Part shown: positions 7,678 through 16,347 of the stretch, piece by piece | How positions within the stretch are numbered: the first letter of the stretch is position 1 | Layout: each line of letters starts with the position of its first letter | Assembly: GCF_900103325.1 (NCBI RefSeq) | Contig: NZ_FMXM01000004.1 | Coordinates: forward strand, 62,001 to 126,000 | Length of the DNA: 64,000 nucleotides | Direction of reading: 5' to 3' | Origin: Mesorhizobium qingshengii | GTDB taxonomy: Bacteria > Pseudomonadota > Alphaproteobacteria > Rhizobiales > Rhizobiaceae | The notes under the pieces: generated by a model | What the model saw: only the letters and a program-made list of their open reading frames with translations | Told to the model about the DNA's origin: nothing | Database searches by the model: none | Program-made: the position numbers and the translations under genes

Positions 7678-8100
7678 ATGAGCAATATCACGCACGTCGA
7701 ACTGGTGCGGCTTAAGAAGCGGATCGAGAACTGTATCAGGTTCGGCAAGGTTGCTTCGAATAGGAATATTGACCGCAGTCGTGGTGTCGTCTCGTTCACG
7801 CCAGGCTGCGTCATCGCTTTCGTTCGTTGGCTGCGAGCCGCCGTTGCCGGTAAGCGCTGCTCGACCGTCGCATATGTCCGACCTGGCGCTGACATCCTGC
7901 TCATGGTCACCGGATGGCCGAATGTCGAGAAGGTTCTGAACATTATCGACGCCATCGAGGCGATCGGCATCGATCCTGTCGATGTCTCGTCGGACTGCTG
8001 GCGGCGTGCCCACAGTCGGCTCGCCGTGCGCACGGCGCTCAGGACGTACATTACCCAGCACTACGGGGCCTGGCTCCTGCGCTGCAGGATAGAGCTATGA
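7678..8100 (+). CDS. DUF2840 family ICE protein, probable internal deletion
   Basis: 140 residues. Family-typical stretches are THVELVRLKKRIENCIRFG, RGVVSFTPGCVIAFVRW, and VRPGADILLMVTGWPNVEKV. Most relatives have about 15-20 more residues between FVRW and the VRPG block, so an in-frame deletion is likely. GGAGG precedes the ATG. The stop codon overlaps the start of the S26 peptidase gene (ATGA), so the two are translationally coupled. Function unknown; the gene is conserved in the conjugation module of alphaproteobacterial ICEs. Confidence 0.85.
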   Translation: MSNITHVELVRLKKRIENCIRFGKVASNRNIDRSRGVVSFTPGCVIAFVRWLRAAVAGKRCSTVAYVRPGADILLMVTGWPNVEKVLNIIDAIEAIGIDPVDVSSDCWRRAHSRLAVRTALRTYITQHYGAWLLRCRIEL

Positions 8101-8657
8101 GCACGCGAGCAACGACTATCGTCACAATGCTCAGCGGTGCAGTTCTGGTCGCGGCCCCCATGTGGGCAGGCCATCGATTGCGCTTTGTCTGGAATGCATC
8201 CGCGAGCGTGCGAACCGGGCTCTATCTCGTCAAGCCGGCCAACAGGATCGCTGTTGCCGACATCGCCGTCGTCATGCCGCCCGAACCGCTGTCGAGCTTC
8301 CTTGCTGAGCGCGAATATCTACCGAAAGGCGTGCCGCTCTTAAAGCGCGTGCTGGCACTTGGAGGCGCGACAGTCTGTCGGCAAGGCACAGCCATCATCG
8401 CCCACGGCGTGACCGTCGGACATGCTCATGAGCGTGACAGTCGCGAGCGAGGGCTGCCCGTCTGGCAGGGCTGCCGCCTCATCGCCAGTGACGAGGTCTT
8501 CCTTATGAACTTGAACGCAGCCGACAGTTTTGACGGCCGCTATTTCGGCCCGCTGAAGCTCACTTCGATAATCGGTCGAGCGGTTCCGGTCTGGACACGC
8601 GACCGCATTGCTCAGGTACCGGATGATTTTGTGGAAGCGGATCGCGGCGAGCCGTGA
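8097..8657 (+). CDS. traF: S26 family signal peptidase, TraF-type
   Basis: 186 residues, ATG overlapping the DUF2840 stop. An N-terminal membrane segment (about residues 8-24) is followed by the S26 catalytic region: the serine box NASASVRTGLYLV (Ser in the S-V-R-T-G-L-Y context, about residue 39) and the lysine box PLLKRVLAL (about residue 83). In RP4-type mating systems TraF matures the pilin and cyclises it, so the role here is conjugative pilus biogenesis in the inner membrane/periplasm. It lies in an operon-like run DUF2840-traF-DUF736-transglycosylase-rlxS. Confidence 0.9.
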   Translation: MSTRATTIVTMLSGAVLVAAPMWAGHRLRFVWNASASVRTGLYLVKPANRIAVADIAVVMPPEPLSSFLAEREYLPKGVPLLKRVLALGGATVCRQGTAIIAHGVTVGHAHERDSRERGLPVWQGCRLIASDEVFLMNLNAADSFDGRYFGPLKLTSIIGRAVPVWTRDRIAQVPDDFVEADRGEP

Positions 8658-8702
8658 CGGCTCGCACCAACCCTCACGAACGCTCATGAAAGGAGCAACG
8701 CA

Positions 8703-9029
8703 ATGGCCCAGATCGGCATCTTCACCCGCAGCGATGACGGCTTCTTCGGCAACATCTCTACGCTGACCCTCGACGCCAAGCTCGCTATCCTGCCTGCCGA
8801 GAAGTCGGACGCGGAGAACGCGCCAGACCATCGCGTCTTCTGTGAAGGCATGGAGATCGGCGCAGCGTGGGATCGCACTGGCGAGAAGGCCGGCGCTTAT
8901 CTCTCAGTTACCATTGACGATCCCTCGTTCATCCAGCCGATCCGCACCAATCTGTTCCAGTCCGATGCCGAGAAAGGTGTCTGGGCCTTGCACTGGAGTC
9001 GGCTGCTCAAGCGCGACGAGCGAGGCTGA
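8703..9029 (+). CDS. DUF736 family protein
   Basis: 108 residues beginning MAQIGIFTRSDDGFFGNIST, typical of DUF736, a family of small single-domain proteins in conjugative modules and plasmids of alphaproteobacteria. AAAGGAG lies 9 nt before the ATG. Function unknown. It is 45 nt downstream of traF and 4 nt upstream of the transglycosylase frame. Confidence 0.9.
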   Translation: MAQIGIFTRSDDGFFGNISTLTLDAKLAILPAEKSDAENAPDHRVFCEGMEIGAAWDRTGEKAGAYLSVTIDDPSFIQPIRTNLFQSDAEKGVWALHWSRLLKRDERG

Positions 9030-9033
9030 TCGG

Positions 9034-10110
9034 ATGCTCCGATCGCGCTTCTGCGGCCTTTCGGCATCAAATCGGGCGCCGGTCAACCCCTTCGACCCTA
9101 TCGCCCGCCAGGCAGCTGCCGCGCGCAGCGAAGGTCAAGGGCGGCCGGACGCTTGCCCGTCGTTCAGGACGTTCATCGTTCCGCGGTTTGCGGCCGGCTG
9201 GCTCGGCCGGCGAAGCCTTGCCCCTGACGCGGGCCAGCACTATGGAAGGCTGCCGGCGCGTCGGGCTGGTGGTGCATATAGTTTAATCTGCCGAGGTATT
9301 GCAGGACTGTCTGCAAGCATCATACTCACGCTCCCAGCGTCTACTGTCTGTGCAGAGCCTTCCCCGCATCGTGAGCGGCCGGGGCACTCCCGCCTCACCA
9401 TCTCATCCTCTGATCCCTGGTCGGCGCATATCCGGGAGGCTGCCGAACGCTTTGCCATTCCCGAGCGGCTGCTTCGCGCCGTCATGCATGTCGAAAGCGT
9501 TGGCGATGTTGACGCAGTGTCGAACAAGGGCGCAATGGGCCTGATGCAGATCATGCCGGCGACGTGGGAAGATCTGCGCACCAGGTACTGCCTTGGCGAC
9601 AATCCTTATCAGCCGCGCGACAACATTCTTGCAGGTGCAGCGTATCTGCGCGAAATGCTCGACCGCTTCGGACGCAACGGCTTCCTGGCGGCTTACAATG
9701 CCGGTCCTGGGCGATACGAAGAGCACCTTGCTACCGGCCGGCCGCTGCCGCGTGAGACGATCGACTACGTCAGGAAACTCGCGCCGGTGATCAACGGTGC
9801 GGTTCCAATTTCGACTCGCGCACGGCAACGATCGGGCACGGCGAGCACACTCGATGCGGCGATTTTCGCGCACGTCGTGAACACCTTGAATAGCTCAGCT
9901 TCGCAAGGCGAGCGCGAGACCGATGTTCCCGTCGAGACTGTCTTCACGGCGATCCGCTCACCCAGCGTGCGAGCGCGGGTGGGTAAAGCGGTCACCGATC
10001 TTACGGCGCTTGTATCACAATCGGACGGCTGGCGAAGTGAAGGAGTATCCGATCCGAACCCCGCTATTCGTAGCCCGTTTGTACAGGGCTCCTCCGCGAC
10101 TCCACAATGA
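9034..10110 (+). CDS. Lytic murein transglycosylase (SLT domain), conjugation-associated
   Basis: The SLT fold is clear: IPERLLRAVMHVESVGDVDA holds the catalytic Glu (VMHVES), followed by GAMGLMQIMPATW, YLREMLDRFG and the FLAAYNAGPGRYE motif. A hydrophobic segment (GIAGLSASIILTLPAST) before the domain looks like a signal or membrane anchor. The enzyme would open peptidoglycan for the mating channel. The start is uncertain: the ATG at 9034 gives 358 residues with an odd ~85-residue leader before the hydrophobic segment, and no convincing later start is visible. The C-terminal ~110 residues are low-similarity. Confidence 0.85.
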   Translation: MLRSRFCGLSASNRAPVNPFDPIARQAAAARSEGQGRPDACPSFRTFIVPRFAAGWLGRRSLAPDAGQHYGRLPARRAGGAYSLICRGIAGLSASIILTLPASTVCAEPSPHRERPGHSRLTISSSDPWSAHIREAAERFAIPERLLRAVMHVESVGDVDAVSNKGAMGLMQIMPATWEDLRTRYCLGDNPYQPRDNILAGAAYLREMLDRFGRNGFLAAYNAGPGRYEEHLATGRPLPRETIDYVRKLAPVINGAVPISTRARQRSGTASTLDAAIFAHVVNTLNSSASQGERETDVPVETVFTAIRSPSVRARVGKAVTDLTALVSQSDGWRSEGVSDPNPAIRSPFVQGSSATPQ

Positions 10111-10179
10111 TCGCAGCATTCCTGCTCAATCGCATTCCGACCTGTTCCGTCGTGGAAATTGCGGCGGGGGGGTGGTCGT

Positions 10180-10310
10180 GAAAGCAGGCGAAGAGGGAAG
10201 GCAGGATAAAGGGTCGCGATGTGCGGCTCGGTCGGGGTGCTGGATTTCAAGCATTTGCACGACGTTTTCGCGATGTGCGCCGCAGATCCACGATGTGCGG
10301 CGTCGAAAAT
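10180..10310 (+). other. Candidate oriT / relaxase-binding region with iterated motif
   Basis: Just upstream of the relaxase gene there are three direct copies of CGATGTGCGSC: 10217-10227 (CGATGTGCGGC), 10271-10281 (CGATGTGCGCC) and 10291-10301 (CGATGTGCGGC), spaced 54 and 20 nt apart. The first follows GGCAGGATAAAGGGTCG, which I recall as a conserved stretch next to relaxase genes in related elements. Iterated motifs beside a relaxase gene are typical of relaxosome binding or oriT. No nick site can be assigned from sequence alone. Confidence 0.45.
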
Positions 10311-10355
10311 TTCTCAATTCATTCAGGAAAGGCCCACCTCGCAGGATTGGCAGCC

Positions 10356-12095
10356 ATGATCCGTGACGACGACTTTCGCGTCCGCCCCGGCCGCATCCGC
10401 TCTCGAGCCGGTCAGCATGCACGCCCTTTCATTTTCCAGGCGCTCACAGCGGCACAGCGGGCGGGCGGGCATATCTCGCGTAAGGGCCGGATCATCTCAC
10501 CGCGCGCCTCGACATTCGGTCGCGGCAGATCGGCGAGCATCCGCGCCAATCGCCTCATCACCGGCCGCTCACGCGGCGCCGTGGTCAAGGCACGTGTTGT
10601 CCGGCAGTTCAGAGGGGCGACGCCGCTCGTTGCTCATCTCAAATATCTCCGCCGCGAGGGTGTGACGCGTGACGGCGAGAAGGCAACGATGTTTGGCCCT
10701 GACAGGGACGAGCCCGATCATGACGTCTTTGCCGATCGGTGCAAGGACGACCGGCACCATTTCCGTTTCATCATCTCGCCGGACGATGCGTTGGAGTTGG
10801 GGGACCTCAAGAGTTTTGCTCGTGACCTCATGGTCGACATGGAGCGCGATCTTGGCACGAAGCTGGATTGGATCGGCGTCGACCATTGGAACACCGAACA
10901 TCCGCATGTTCATATTCTTGTGCGCGGCGTGGCCGATGATGGCGAGAACCTCGTCATCTCACGGGACTATATACGTCAGGGCATGCGCGACCGTGCGAGC
11001 GACATCCTCACCCAGACGCTGGGGCCCCGCACCGATCACGACATCCGTCGGACAATCGCACAGCAGGTCCATACCGAGCGCTGGACACAGCTCGACCGCC
11101 AGCTCGTTCGAGACGCGGATCGCCTTGGCATGATCGATCTCGCGCCGCGTCCCTATCGCCCGCCAGACGAGTTTCTGACGCAGAAGGTCGGACGGCTTCG
11201 CAAGCTGGAGAACCTCGGCCTGGCCAACGAGATCAGTCCCAACCAGTGGACGATGGCCCAAGAGGCTGAGACGACCTTGCGTGCGCTCGGCGAGCGCGGC
11301 GACATCATCAAGCGCATTCATCGCAGCCTGACCGGGCACGGGCTCGAAAGAGGTGCGGCTGATTACGTGCTTGCCTCGGAGCTGATTGATACGCCGGTGA
11401 TCGGCCGGCTGCTCGAGCGCGGTCTGCACGACGAACTATACGGATCGGCCTACGCTATCGTCGACGGCATTGACGGGCGTACACATCACATCCGCTTTCC
11501 TGAAATCGATGCCACTGGGGATTCTACGCCAGGCTCAATCGTCGAGCTTCGTCGCTACGAGGATGCGAAGGGCCGCAGCCGCGTTGCACTCGCAGTGCGC
11601 TCTGACTTTTCGATCGAAGAACAGGTTCATGCTTTCGGCTCGACCTGGCTCGACCGGCAACTCGTAGCGCGTGAACCGGCCGAACTCGGCGAGGGCGGGT
11701 TCGGCAAGGTAGTGAGGCAGGCGCTGGAGAATCGCGTCGATCATCTGATCGAGCAAGATTTGGCTCGGCGCGAGGGACAGCGCGTCATTTTCGCGCGCAA
11801 CCTGATCGATGCACTATGCGACCGTGAGGTGAACTTGCTCGGTGCTAGGCTTGCCGAGGACACTGGATTGTTGTTCGCTAAGGCTTCGGACGGCGACCAT
11901 GTGGCCGGCATCTATCGGCAGCGTTTTTCCCTTGCCTCTGGGCGCTTGGCAATGATCGACGACGGACTTGGCTTCCGCCTCGTGCCTTGGTCGCAGTCGA
12001 TTGACAGCCAGATCGGCAGCCATATTTCTGGCGTTGCCCGCGGCAGAGGCGATGTGGATTGGAGCGCCGGAAGGAAGCGTGGTGTTGGGCTGTGA
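10356..12095 (+). CDS. rlxS: VirD2-type relaxase with DUF3363 domain (RlxS-like)
   Basis: 579 residues from the ATG at 10356 (MIRDDDFRVRPGRIRS), where family similarity begins; the frame is open further upstream. The N-terminal relaxase domain (about 75-200) has the HUH metal site in VDHWNTEHPHVHILVRG (H177, H182, H184, H186). A tyrosine in LVAHLKYLRREG (Y97) is a plausible nicking residue. The long C-terminal DUF3363 part contains LRALGERGDIIKRIHRSL and IVDGIDGRTHHIRFP, and ends WSAGRKRGVGL as in complete homologues. It would nick oriT and pilot the transferred strand. In relatives traG follows at once on the same strand; here a small frame and then core genes follow. Confidence 0.93.
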   Translation: MIRDDDFRVRPGRIRSRAGQHARPFIFQALTAAQRAGGHISRKGRIISPRASTFGRGRSASIRANRLITGRSRGAVVKARVVRQFRGATPLVAHLKYLRREGVTRDGEKATMFGPDRDEPDHDVFADRCKDDRHHFRFIISPDDALELGDLKSFARDLMVDMERDLGTKLDWIGVDHWNTEHPHVHILVRGVADDGENLVISRDYIRQGMRDRASDILTQTLGPRTDHDIRRTIAQQVHTERWTQLDRQLVRDADRLGMIDLAPRPYRPPDEFLTQKVGRLRKLENLGLANEISPNQWTMAQEAETTLRALGERGDIIKRIHRSLTGHGLERGAADYVLASELIDTPVIGRLLERGLHDELYGSAYAIVDGIDGRTHHIRFPEIDATGDSTPGSIVELRRYEDAKGRSRVALAVRSDFSIEEQVHAFGSTWLDRQLVAREPAELGEGGFGKVVRQALENRVDHLIEQDLARREGQRVIFARNLIDALCDREVNLLGARLAEDTGLLFAKASDGDHVAGIYRQRFSLASGRLAMIDDGLGFRLVPWSQSIDSQIGSHISGVARGRGDVDWSAGRKRGVGL

Positions 12096-12389
12096 AGATC
12101 TCAACTGGTGTAGAATTTAGAAGGTACGCACATCTGGAATGAGATTAGAATGTTCGACGAACTGGACGTTTCGCCACATCGCCCTACGCGGATGATATTG
12201 GCCTGCGAGGCGCCGGCAAAAAAAGGCAGACGGCCTCTGGACGAAGGCCTTAAGGAATGAGAAGCCCTAAATAGGTGAAGGTGGACAAACGCCCTGCCCC
12301 ATCGGGTGTTCCCGCAAAAGCCCGGCCCGGATCTTCGAGCCGGCTTTGGCTTTCTCGGCGGTCAGGCACAGATTTGTTGTTGGAGCAGC
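12096..12389. other. Junction region between ICE DNA and core genome
   Basis: Apart from the possible small frame at 12150-12260, no gene is seen. There is no tRNA or other obvious att sequence here, although the ICE genes end at 12095 and core genes begin at 12390. An inverted repeat (AAAGCCCGGC at 12317-12326 and GCCGGCTTT at 12339-12347) may be a terminator. If the ICE segment has been inverted, the second breakpoint should lie here. Confidence 0.4.
12150..12260 (+). CDS. Possible 36-residue small protein after rlxS
   Basis: The frame starts at ATG 12150 (MFDELDVSPHRPTRMILACE) and ends KKGRRPLDEGLKE at TGA 12258-12260. It has a charged, protein-like composition, but no strong ribosome-binding site and no family I recognise. 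It may be a truncated leftover at the ICE/core junction. Confidence 0.25.
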   Translation: MFDELDVSPHRPTRMILACEAPAKKGRRPLDEGLKE

Positions 12390-12758
12390 ATGAGATCTTA
12401 TTCGGCCGCGGGACGGATCGCCTTTGTCATCACGCTCGTTGTCGTTCTTGTGCTTGCGCTGTTGCCGGTACCCCGTCTCGAGGAATTCGGCATCGACGTC
12501 GGTTTCCACTACGACAAGCTGAACCATGCCAGCGCATTCGCCGTCCTGACATTCCTCGGAATCCTCGGCTGGCCCGAGCGCAAGGCAAGGCTAATCGTCT
12601 TCCTTGCCCTGGTTGGAGCCGCGATCGAAATTCTCCAGGGCACGACGCTGATAGAGCGTGATCTTGACGTGTTCGACTGGGTTGCCGATTGCGTCGGCAT
12701 GGCGTTCGGTCTCGCGGCCGCGATGTGCGCAAACTGGATTTTGCGACGCGGAGACTGA
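12390..12758 (+). CDS. VanZ-like small membrane protein
   Basis: 122 residues with three or four predicted membrane helices (for example IAFVITLVVVLVLALLPV near the N-terminus, and FAVLTFLGILGW and LIVFLALVGAAIEILQG later). The D-K-L-N-H-A-S-A-F motif with a following G-A-A-I-E-I-L-Q signature is that of VanZ-like proteins. The ATG at 12390 has GGAG 5 nt upstream; the frame extends upstream without good initiation signals. The role in the cell is unknown. It is convergent with smc. Confidence 0.75.
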   Translation: MRSYSAAGRIAFVITLVVVLVLALLPVPRLEEFGIDVGFHYDKLNHASAFAVLTFLGILGWPERKARLIVFLALVGAAIEILQGTTLIERDLDVFDWVADCVGMAFGLAAAMCANWILRRGD

Positions 12759-12810
12759 AAGTGGCCAATCGCTGCAGGATCATTCAAGCGATCCAGGCAG
12801 CCCGGATGGT

Positions 12811-15800
12811 TCAGCTAGCCTCGCGCATCGCCTCGGCGGCCTGCAGATCGACCGACACGAGCTGGCTGACGCCCTGCTCGGCCATGGTCACGCCGAACAG
12901 CCGGTTCATGCGCGCCATGGTGATCGGGTTGTGGGTGATGATGACGAAGCGCGTCTCGGTGGTGTTGGCCATCTCGTCCATGAGATTGCAGAAGCGCTCA
13001 ACATTGTGGTCGTCGAGCGGGGCATCGACTTCGTCGAGCACGCAGATCGGCGCCGGATTGGTCAGGAACACGGCGAAGATCAGCGACATCGCCGTCAACG
13101 CCTGCTCGCCACCGGACAGCAGCGTCATGGTCTGCGGCTTCTTGCCGGGCGGGCGAGCCAGGATTTCGAGCCCGGCCTCAAGCGGATCCTCGGACTCGAT
13201 CAGCTGCAGTTCCGCCGTGCCGCCGCCGAACAGATGCGAGAACAGCCGCTGGAAGTGGCTGTTGACCACGTCGAAAGCGGCGAGAAGCCGCTCGCGGCCT
13301 TCACGATTGAGGCTCTGGATCGCCTGCCGCAGCTTGCGGATGGCCTCGATGATATCCTCGCGCTCGGAGACGATGGTCTCCAGCCGGTCGGACAGCTCCT
13401 TCTGCTCTTCCTCGGCGCGCAGATTGACCGCGCCAAGCCGCTCGCGCTCGATCTTCAGCCGGTCGAGTTGACGCTCGATCTCGGCCATTTCCGGCATCGG
13501 GCTGTCAGCTTCCAGGCCGGTATGGCGGATGACCAGATGCGGCGGCGTGTTCAGCGTTTCCTGGATCCGCGCCTCGACCTCCAGCCGGCGTTCGTCGGCC
13601 GCCGTCAGCCGCTCTTCGGCGCGAACGCGCGTCTCGCGCGCCTCGGCCAGCGACTGGATGGCGCCGGTGGCCGCCTTGTCCAGTTCGGATTGCTTGTTCT
13701 CCGCTTCCTGCAAACGGTCGGCGGCCGCCTTGCGCAAGGTCTCGGCCTCGGTGAGCTGCGACAGCAATGCGCGCCGTTTGGCGTCGATTTCGTCGGGTGC
13801 ATCGGCCAGTCGCTCGCGCTCCGCCTCGGCCTCGGCCTTGCGTTCACCAAGCGATGCGATCTGCGTTGAGGCGTTTTCGGCGCGCTCCAGCCAGTTGCTG
13901 CGCTCGGCGCCAATGGCATCGAGCCGGCGTATGCGCGCCTCGGCTTCGCGCCGCAAACCCTCGTGCACGGCACGCGCATCGGCAAGCGTGGCGCGGTCGC
14001 GGGCGACATTGGCCGAGGACTGTTCGAGCTGCAATTGCAGGTCGCCGAGATCGGGCGCGTCCTGCAGAAGCATCTCGGCCTCGACGAAAGCCGCCGACGT
14101 CTCCTCATGGCTATCGACGATGCGGGCCCGTGCCTCATCCAATGCGGCGCGCCGGCTCGACAATTCGCCGCCGGCCTTTTCGGCCTCGGCCAGCGCATTG
14201 CGGGCTGCGTCCAGCCGATGCTGGGCGTCACGTCCGGCCTGGCGCGCATTGCGCTCGGCCTCGCTTGCCAGGCGAAGCGTCTGTTCGGCCTGTGCCAGCG
14301 CTTCCTCGGCCTGGCGCAGAACCAGCGTCGCCTGCACGGCTTCGGCATCGAGTTCGGCCAGCCGGTTCTTCTGCGCCAGCCGTTGCGCTGCCGCGGTCGG
14401 CGCGTCGGCGCTGGCGGTAAAGCCATCCCAGCGCCAGAGCGCGCCTTCGCGGCTGACCAGCCGCTGGCCGGGCGCAAGAAGCGCCTGCAGCCGGCGGCCA
14501 TCAGTGTCCGCAACGATGCCGATCTGCGCCAGCCGGCGGGCCAGCTGCGCCGGCGCGTGAACCACGCTGGCAAGGCTCGTGACGCCCTCGGGTAAAGCCG
14601 CATCACCGGGATGGATCTGGCTTTCGCCCCAATGCACCGGCGCGCTGCGGTCGAGCGGCACGTCGAGGTCTTCGCCAAGGGCGGCACCCAGCGCCGTCTC
14701 GAAGCCGCGCTCGACGCTGATCTGTTCCAATACGGCCGGGAAGAGATCGCCACTGGCGGCGTTGAGGATCTTGGCCAGCGTGCGCGCTTCCGTCTCGATC
14801 CGCGCCAGCTCCGCCCTGGCGTCCTGGAGTGGCGGCCGGGCAGCGCTTTCGGAGGCGCGGGCATCGACGACCGACTGTTCGGCCTCCGATACCGCAGCCT
14901 CGGATTCTTCCAGCAGCGCGATGGCCTGTTCGACCAGAAGCTGTTTCTCGGCCGGATCCGGCAGTCCGGCCACCTTCGACAGGATGTCCGACAACTCCCG
15001 GTCGACCTCGGCGAGCTGGCGCGCGAAGCGGTCGCGGCGCTCGGCGGTGTCGCGCAGCGTCCGTTCGATCTGGTTGCGCGAAGCGGCGGCCTCGGCCCGC
15101 TCGGCGGTCAGCGCGGCGAGCCTGGCTTCGCTTGCGGCAAGCGTCGATCCTGCCTGTTCGAACGCAGACCGGGTGCTGGCCTCGCGCTCGGCGGCACCGG
15201 CATTTTCGGAATTGAGAGCGGCTTCTTCCGTGCGAAGGCGCTCGAGAATATCCGCATTGTCGCGGACCATGCGCTCTTCGCGCGCGATATCGCCGTCGAG
15301 TTGCTGCAGCCGGCGCTCGAGCTCGGCCTGGCGGGCACGGATACGGCCGGCTTCCTCCTCGATCTGCGACTTGGCGATCGACAGGCGCTGAAAGGCAGCG
15401 GCGGCGGCGGCTTCCGCGTCACGCAGGTCAGGCAAGCGGTGAGCGCCGATGCCTTGTTCCCTGGCCGCATTCATCTGAGCGGCGGCGCGATCGCCGACCA
15501 GCGCCGTGGCAACCGCCAGCGCCGAGCGTGCCTCGCCTTCCTGCGTCTTGGCCAGCGTCCAGCGCAGATGCAGCAGTGTCGCTTCGGCCTTGCGGATATC
15601 GGCCGACAGGTTCTTGAAGCGCGATGCCTGGCGAGCCTGGCGCTTGAGGCTTTCGATCTGGCTTTCCAACTCGCCGACGACGTCGTCCAGACGTTCGAGA
15701 TTCTGTTCGGCCGCCTTCAGCCGCAGTTCGGCCTCATGACGACGGGTGTGCAGGCCGGAAATGCCGGCCGCCTCTTCGAGCAGCGCGCGGCGCGCCTGCG

Positions 15801-16269
15801 GCTTGGCCTGGATCAGTTCGCCGATGCGGCCCTGCCCGACCATCGACGGCGAACGCGCGCCGGTCGACTGGTCGGCGAACAGAAGCTGCACGTCCTTGGC
15901 GCGCGCTTCCTTGCCGTTAATGCGGTAGAGCGAACCCGCCTCGCGCTCGATGCGGCGCGACACCTGCAATTCGTCGGCATCGTTGAAGGCGGCGGGCGCC
16001 GAGCGGTCGCTGTTGTCGAGGAAAAGCGTGACTTCGGCGGTGTTGCGTGCCGGGCGCGTGCCCGAGCCGGAAAAGATGACGTCGTCCATGCCGGATGCGC
16101 GCATGTTCTTGTAGGAGCTTTCGCCCATCACCCAGCGCAGCGCCTCGACCAGGTTCGACTTGCCGCAGCCGTTGGGCCCGACAATACCCGTCAGGCCGCG
16201 TTCGATGACGAACTCGCCGGGCTCGACGAAGGATTTGAAACCGAGGAGGCGAAGGCGCGAAAACTTCAT
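12811..16269 (-). CDS. smc: Chromosome segregation protein SMC
   Basis: 1152 residues, the usual length for SMC, the ring-shaped condensin ATPase that organises and segregates the chromosome with ScpA/ScpB. The N-terminus MKFSRLRLLGFKSF is followed by Walker A GPNGCGKSN (about residues 32-40). Two long coiled coils flank a hinge at about 500-630. The C-terminal head has the ABC signature LLSGGEQALTAMSL, Walker B CVLDEVDAPLDD and the terminal H-loop ITHNPITMARM. It is followed on the same strand by no close gene; upstream is the DsbA-like lipoprotein. Confidence 0.97.
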   Translation of the reverse strand: MKFSRLRLLGFKSFVEPGEFVIERGLTGIVGPNGCGKSNLVEALRWVMGESSYKNMRASGMDDVIFSGSGTRPARNTAEVTLFLDNSDRSAPAAFNDADELQVSRRIEREAGSLYRINGKEARAKDVQLLFADQSTGARSPSMVGQGRIGELIQAKPQARRALLEEAAGISGLHTRRHEAELRLKAAEQNLERLDDVVGELESQIESLKRQARQASRFKNLSADIRKAEATLLHLRWTLAKTQEGEARSALAVATALVGDRAAAQMNAAREQGIGAHRLPDLRDAEAAAAAAFQRLSIAKSQIEEEAGRIRARQAELERRLQQLDGDIAREERMVRDNADILERLRTEEAALNSENAGAAEREASTRSAFEQAGSTLAASEARLAALTAERAEAAASRNQIERTLRDTAERRDRFARQLAEVDRELSDILSKVAGLPDPAEKQLLVEQAIALLEESEAAVSEAEQSVVDARASESAARPPLQDARAELARIETEARTLAKILNAASGDLFPAVLEQISVERGFETALGAALGEDLDVPLDRSAPVHWGESQIHPGDAALPEGVTSLASVVHAPAQLARRLAQIGIVADTDGRRLQALLAPGQRLVSREGALWRWDGFTASADAPTAAAQRLAQKNRLAELDAEAVQATLVLRQAEEALAQAEQTLRLASEAERNARQAGRDAQHRLDAARNALAEAEKAGGELSSRRAALDEARARIVDSHEETSAAFVEAEMLLQDAPDLGDLQLQLEQSSANVARDRATLADARAVHEGLRREAEARIRRLDAIGAERSNWLERAENASTQIASLGERKAEAEAERERLADAPDEIDAKRRALLSQLTEAETLRKAAADRLQEAENKQSELDKAATGAIQSLAEARETRVRAEERLTAADERRLEVEARIQETLNTPPHLVIRHTGLEADSPMPEMAEIERQLDRLKIERERLGAVNLRAEEEQKELSDRLETIVSEREDIIEAIRKLRQAIQSLNREGRERLLAAFDVVNSHFQRLFSHLFGGGTAELQLIESEDPLEAGLEILARPPGKKPQTMTLLSGGEQALTAMSLIFAVFLTNPAPICVLDEVDAPLDDHNVERFCNLMDEMANTTETRFVIITHNPITMARMNRLFGVTMAEQGVSQLVSVDLQAAEAMREAS

Positions 16270-16347
16270 TCACGCCGCCCCATGATCAGGTCGCGGCACA
16301 ACGAAAAGCCGCACACGCCGAAGTGCCGCCGCTTCGGCGCCCGAGCG

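Noticed and set aside
7512..8061. Two minus-strand frames over DUF2840 and the repA remnant
   Set aside because: Antisense to DUF2840, no recognisable domain; the stretch PPGRKVMVPIRPLGLKVV looks protein-like but is too short to call.
10221..10355. Upstream extension of the relaxase frame
   Set aside because: Family similarity begins at the ATG at 10356, and the extension overlaps the iterated motif region.
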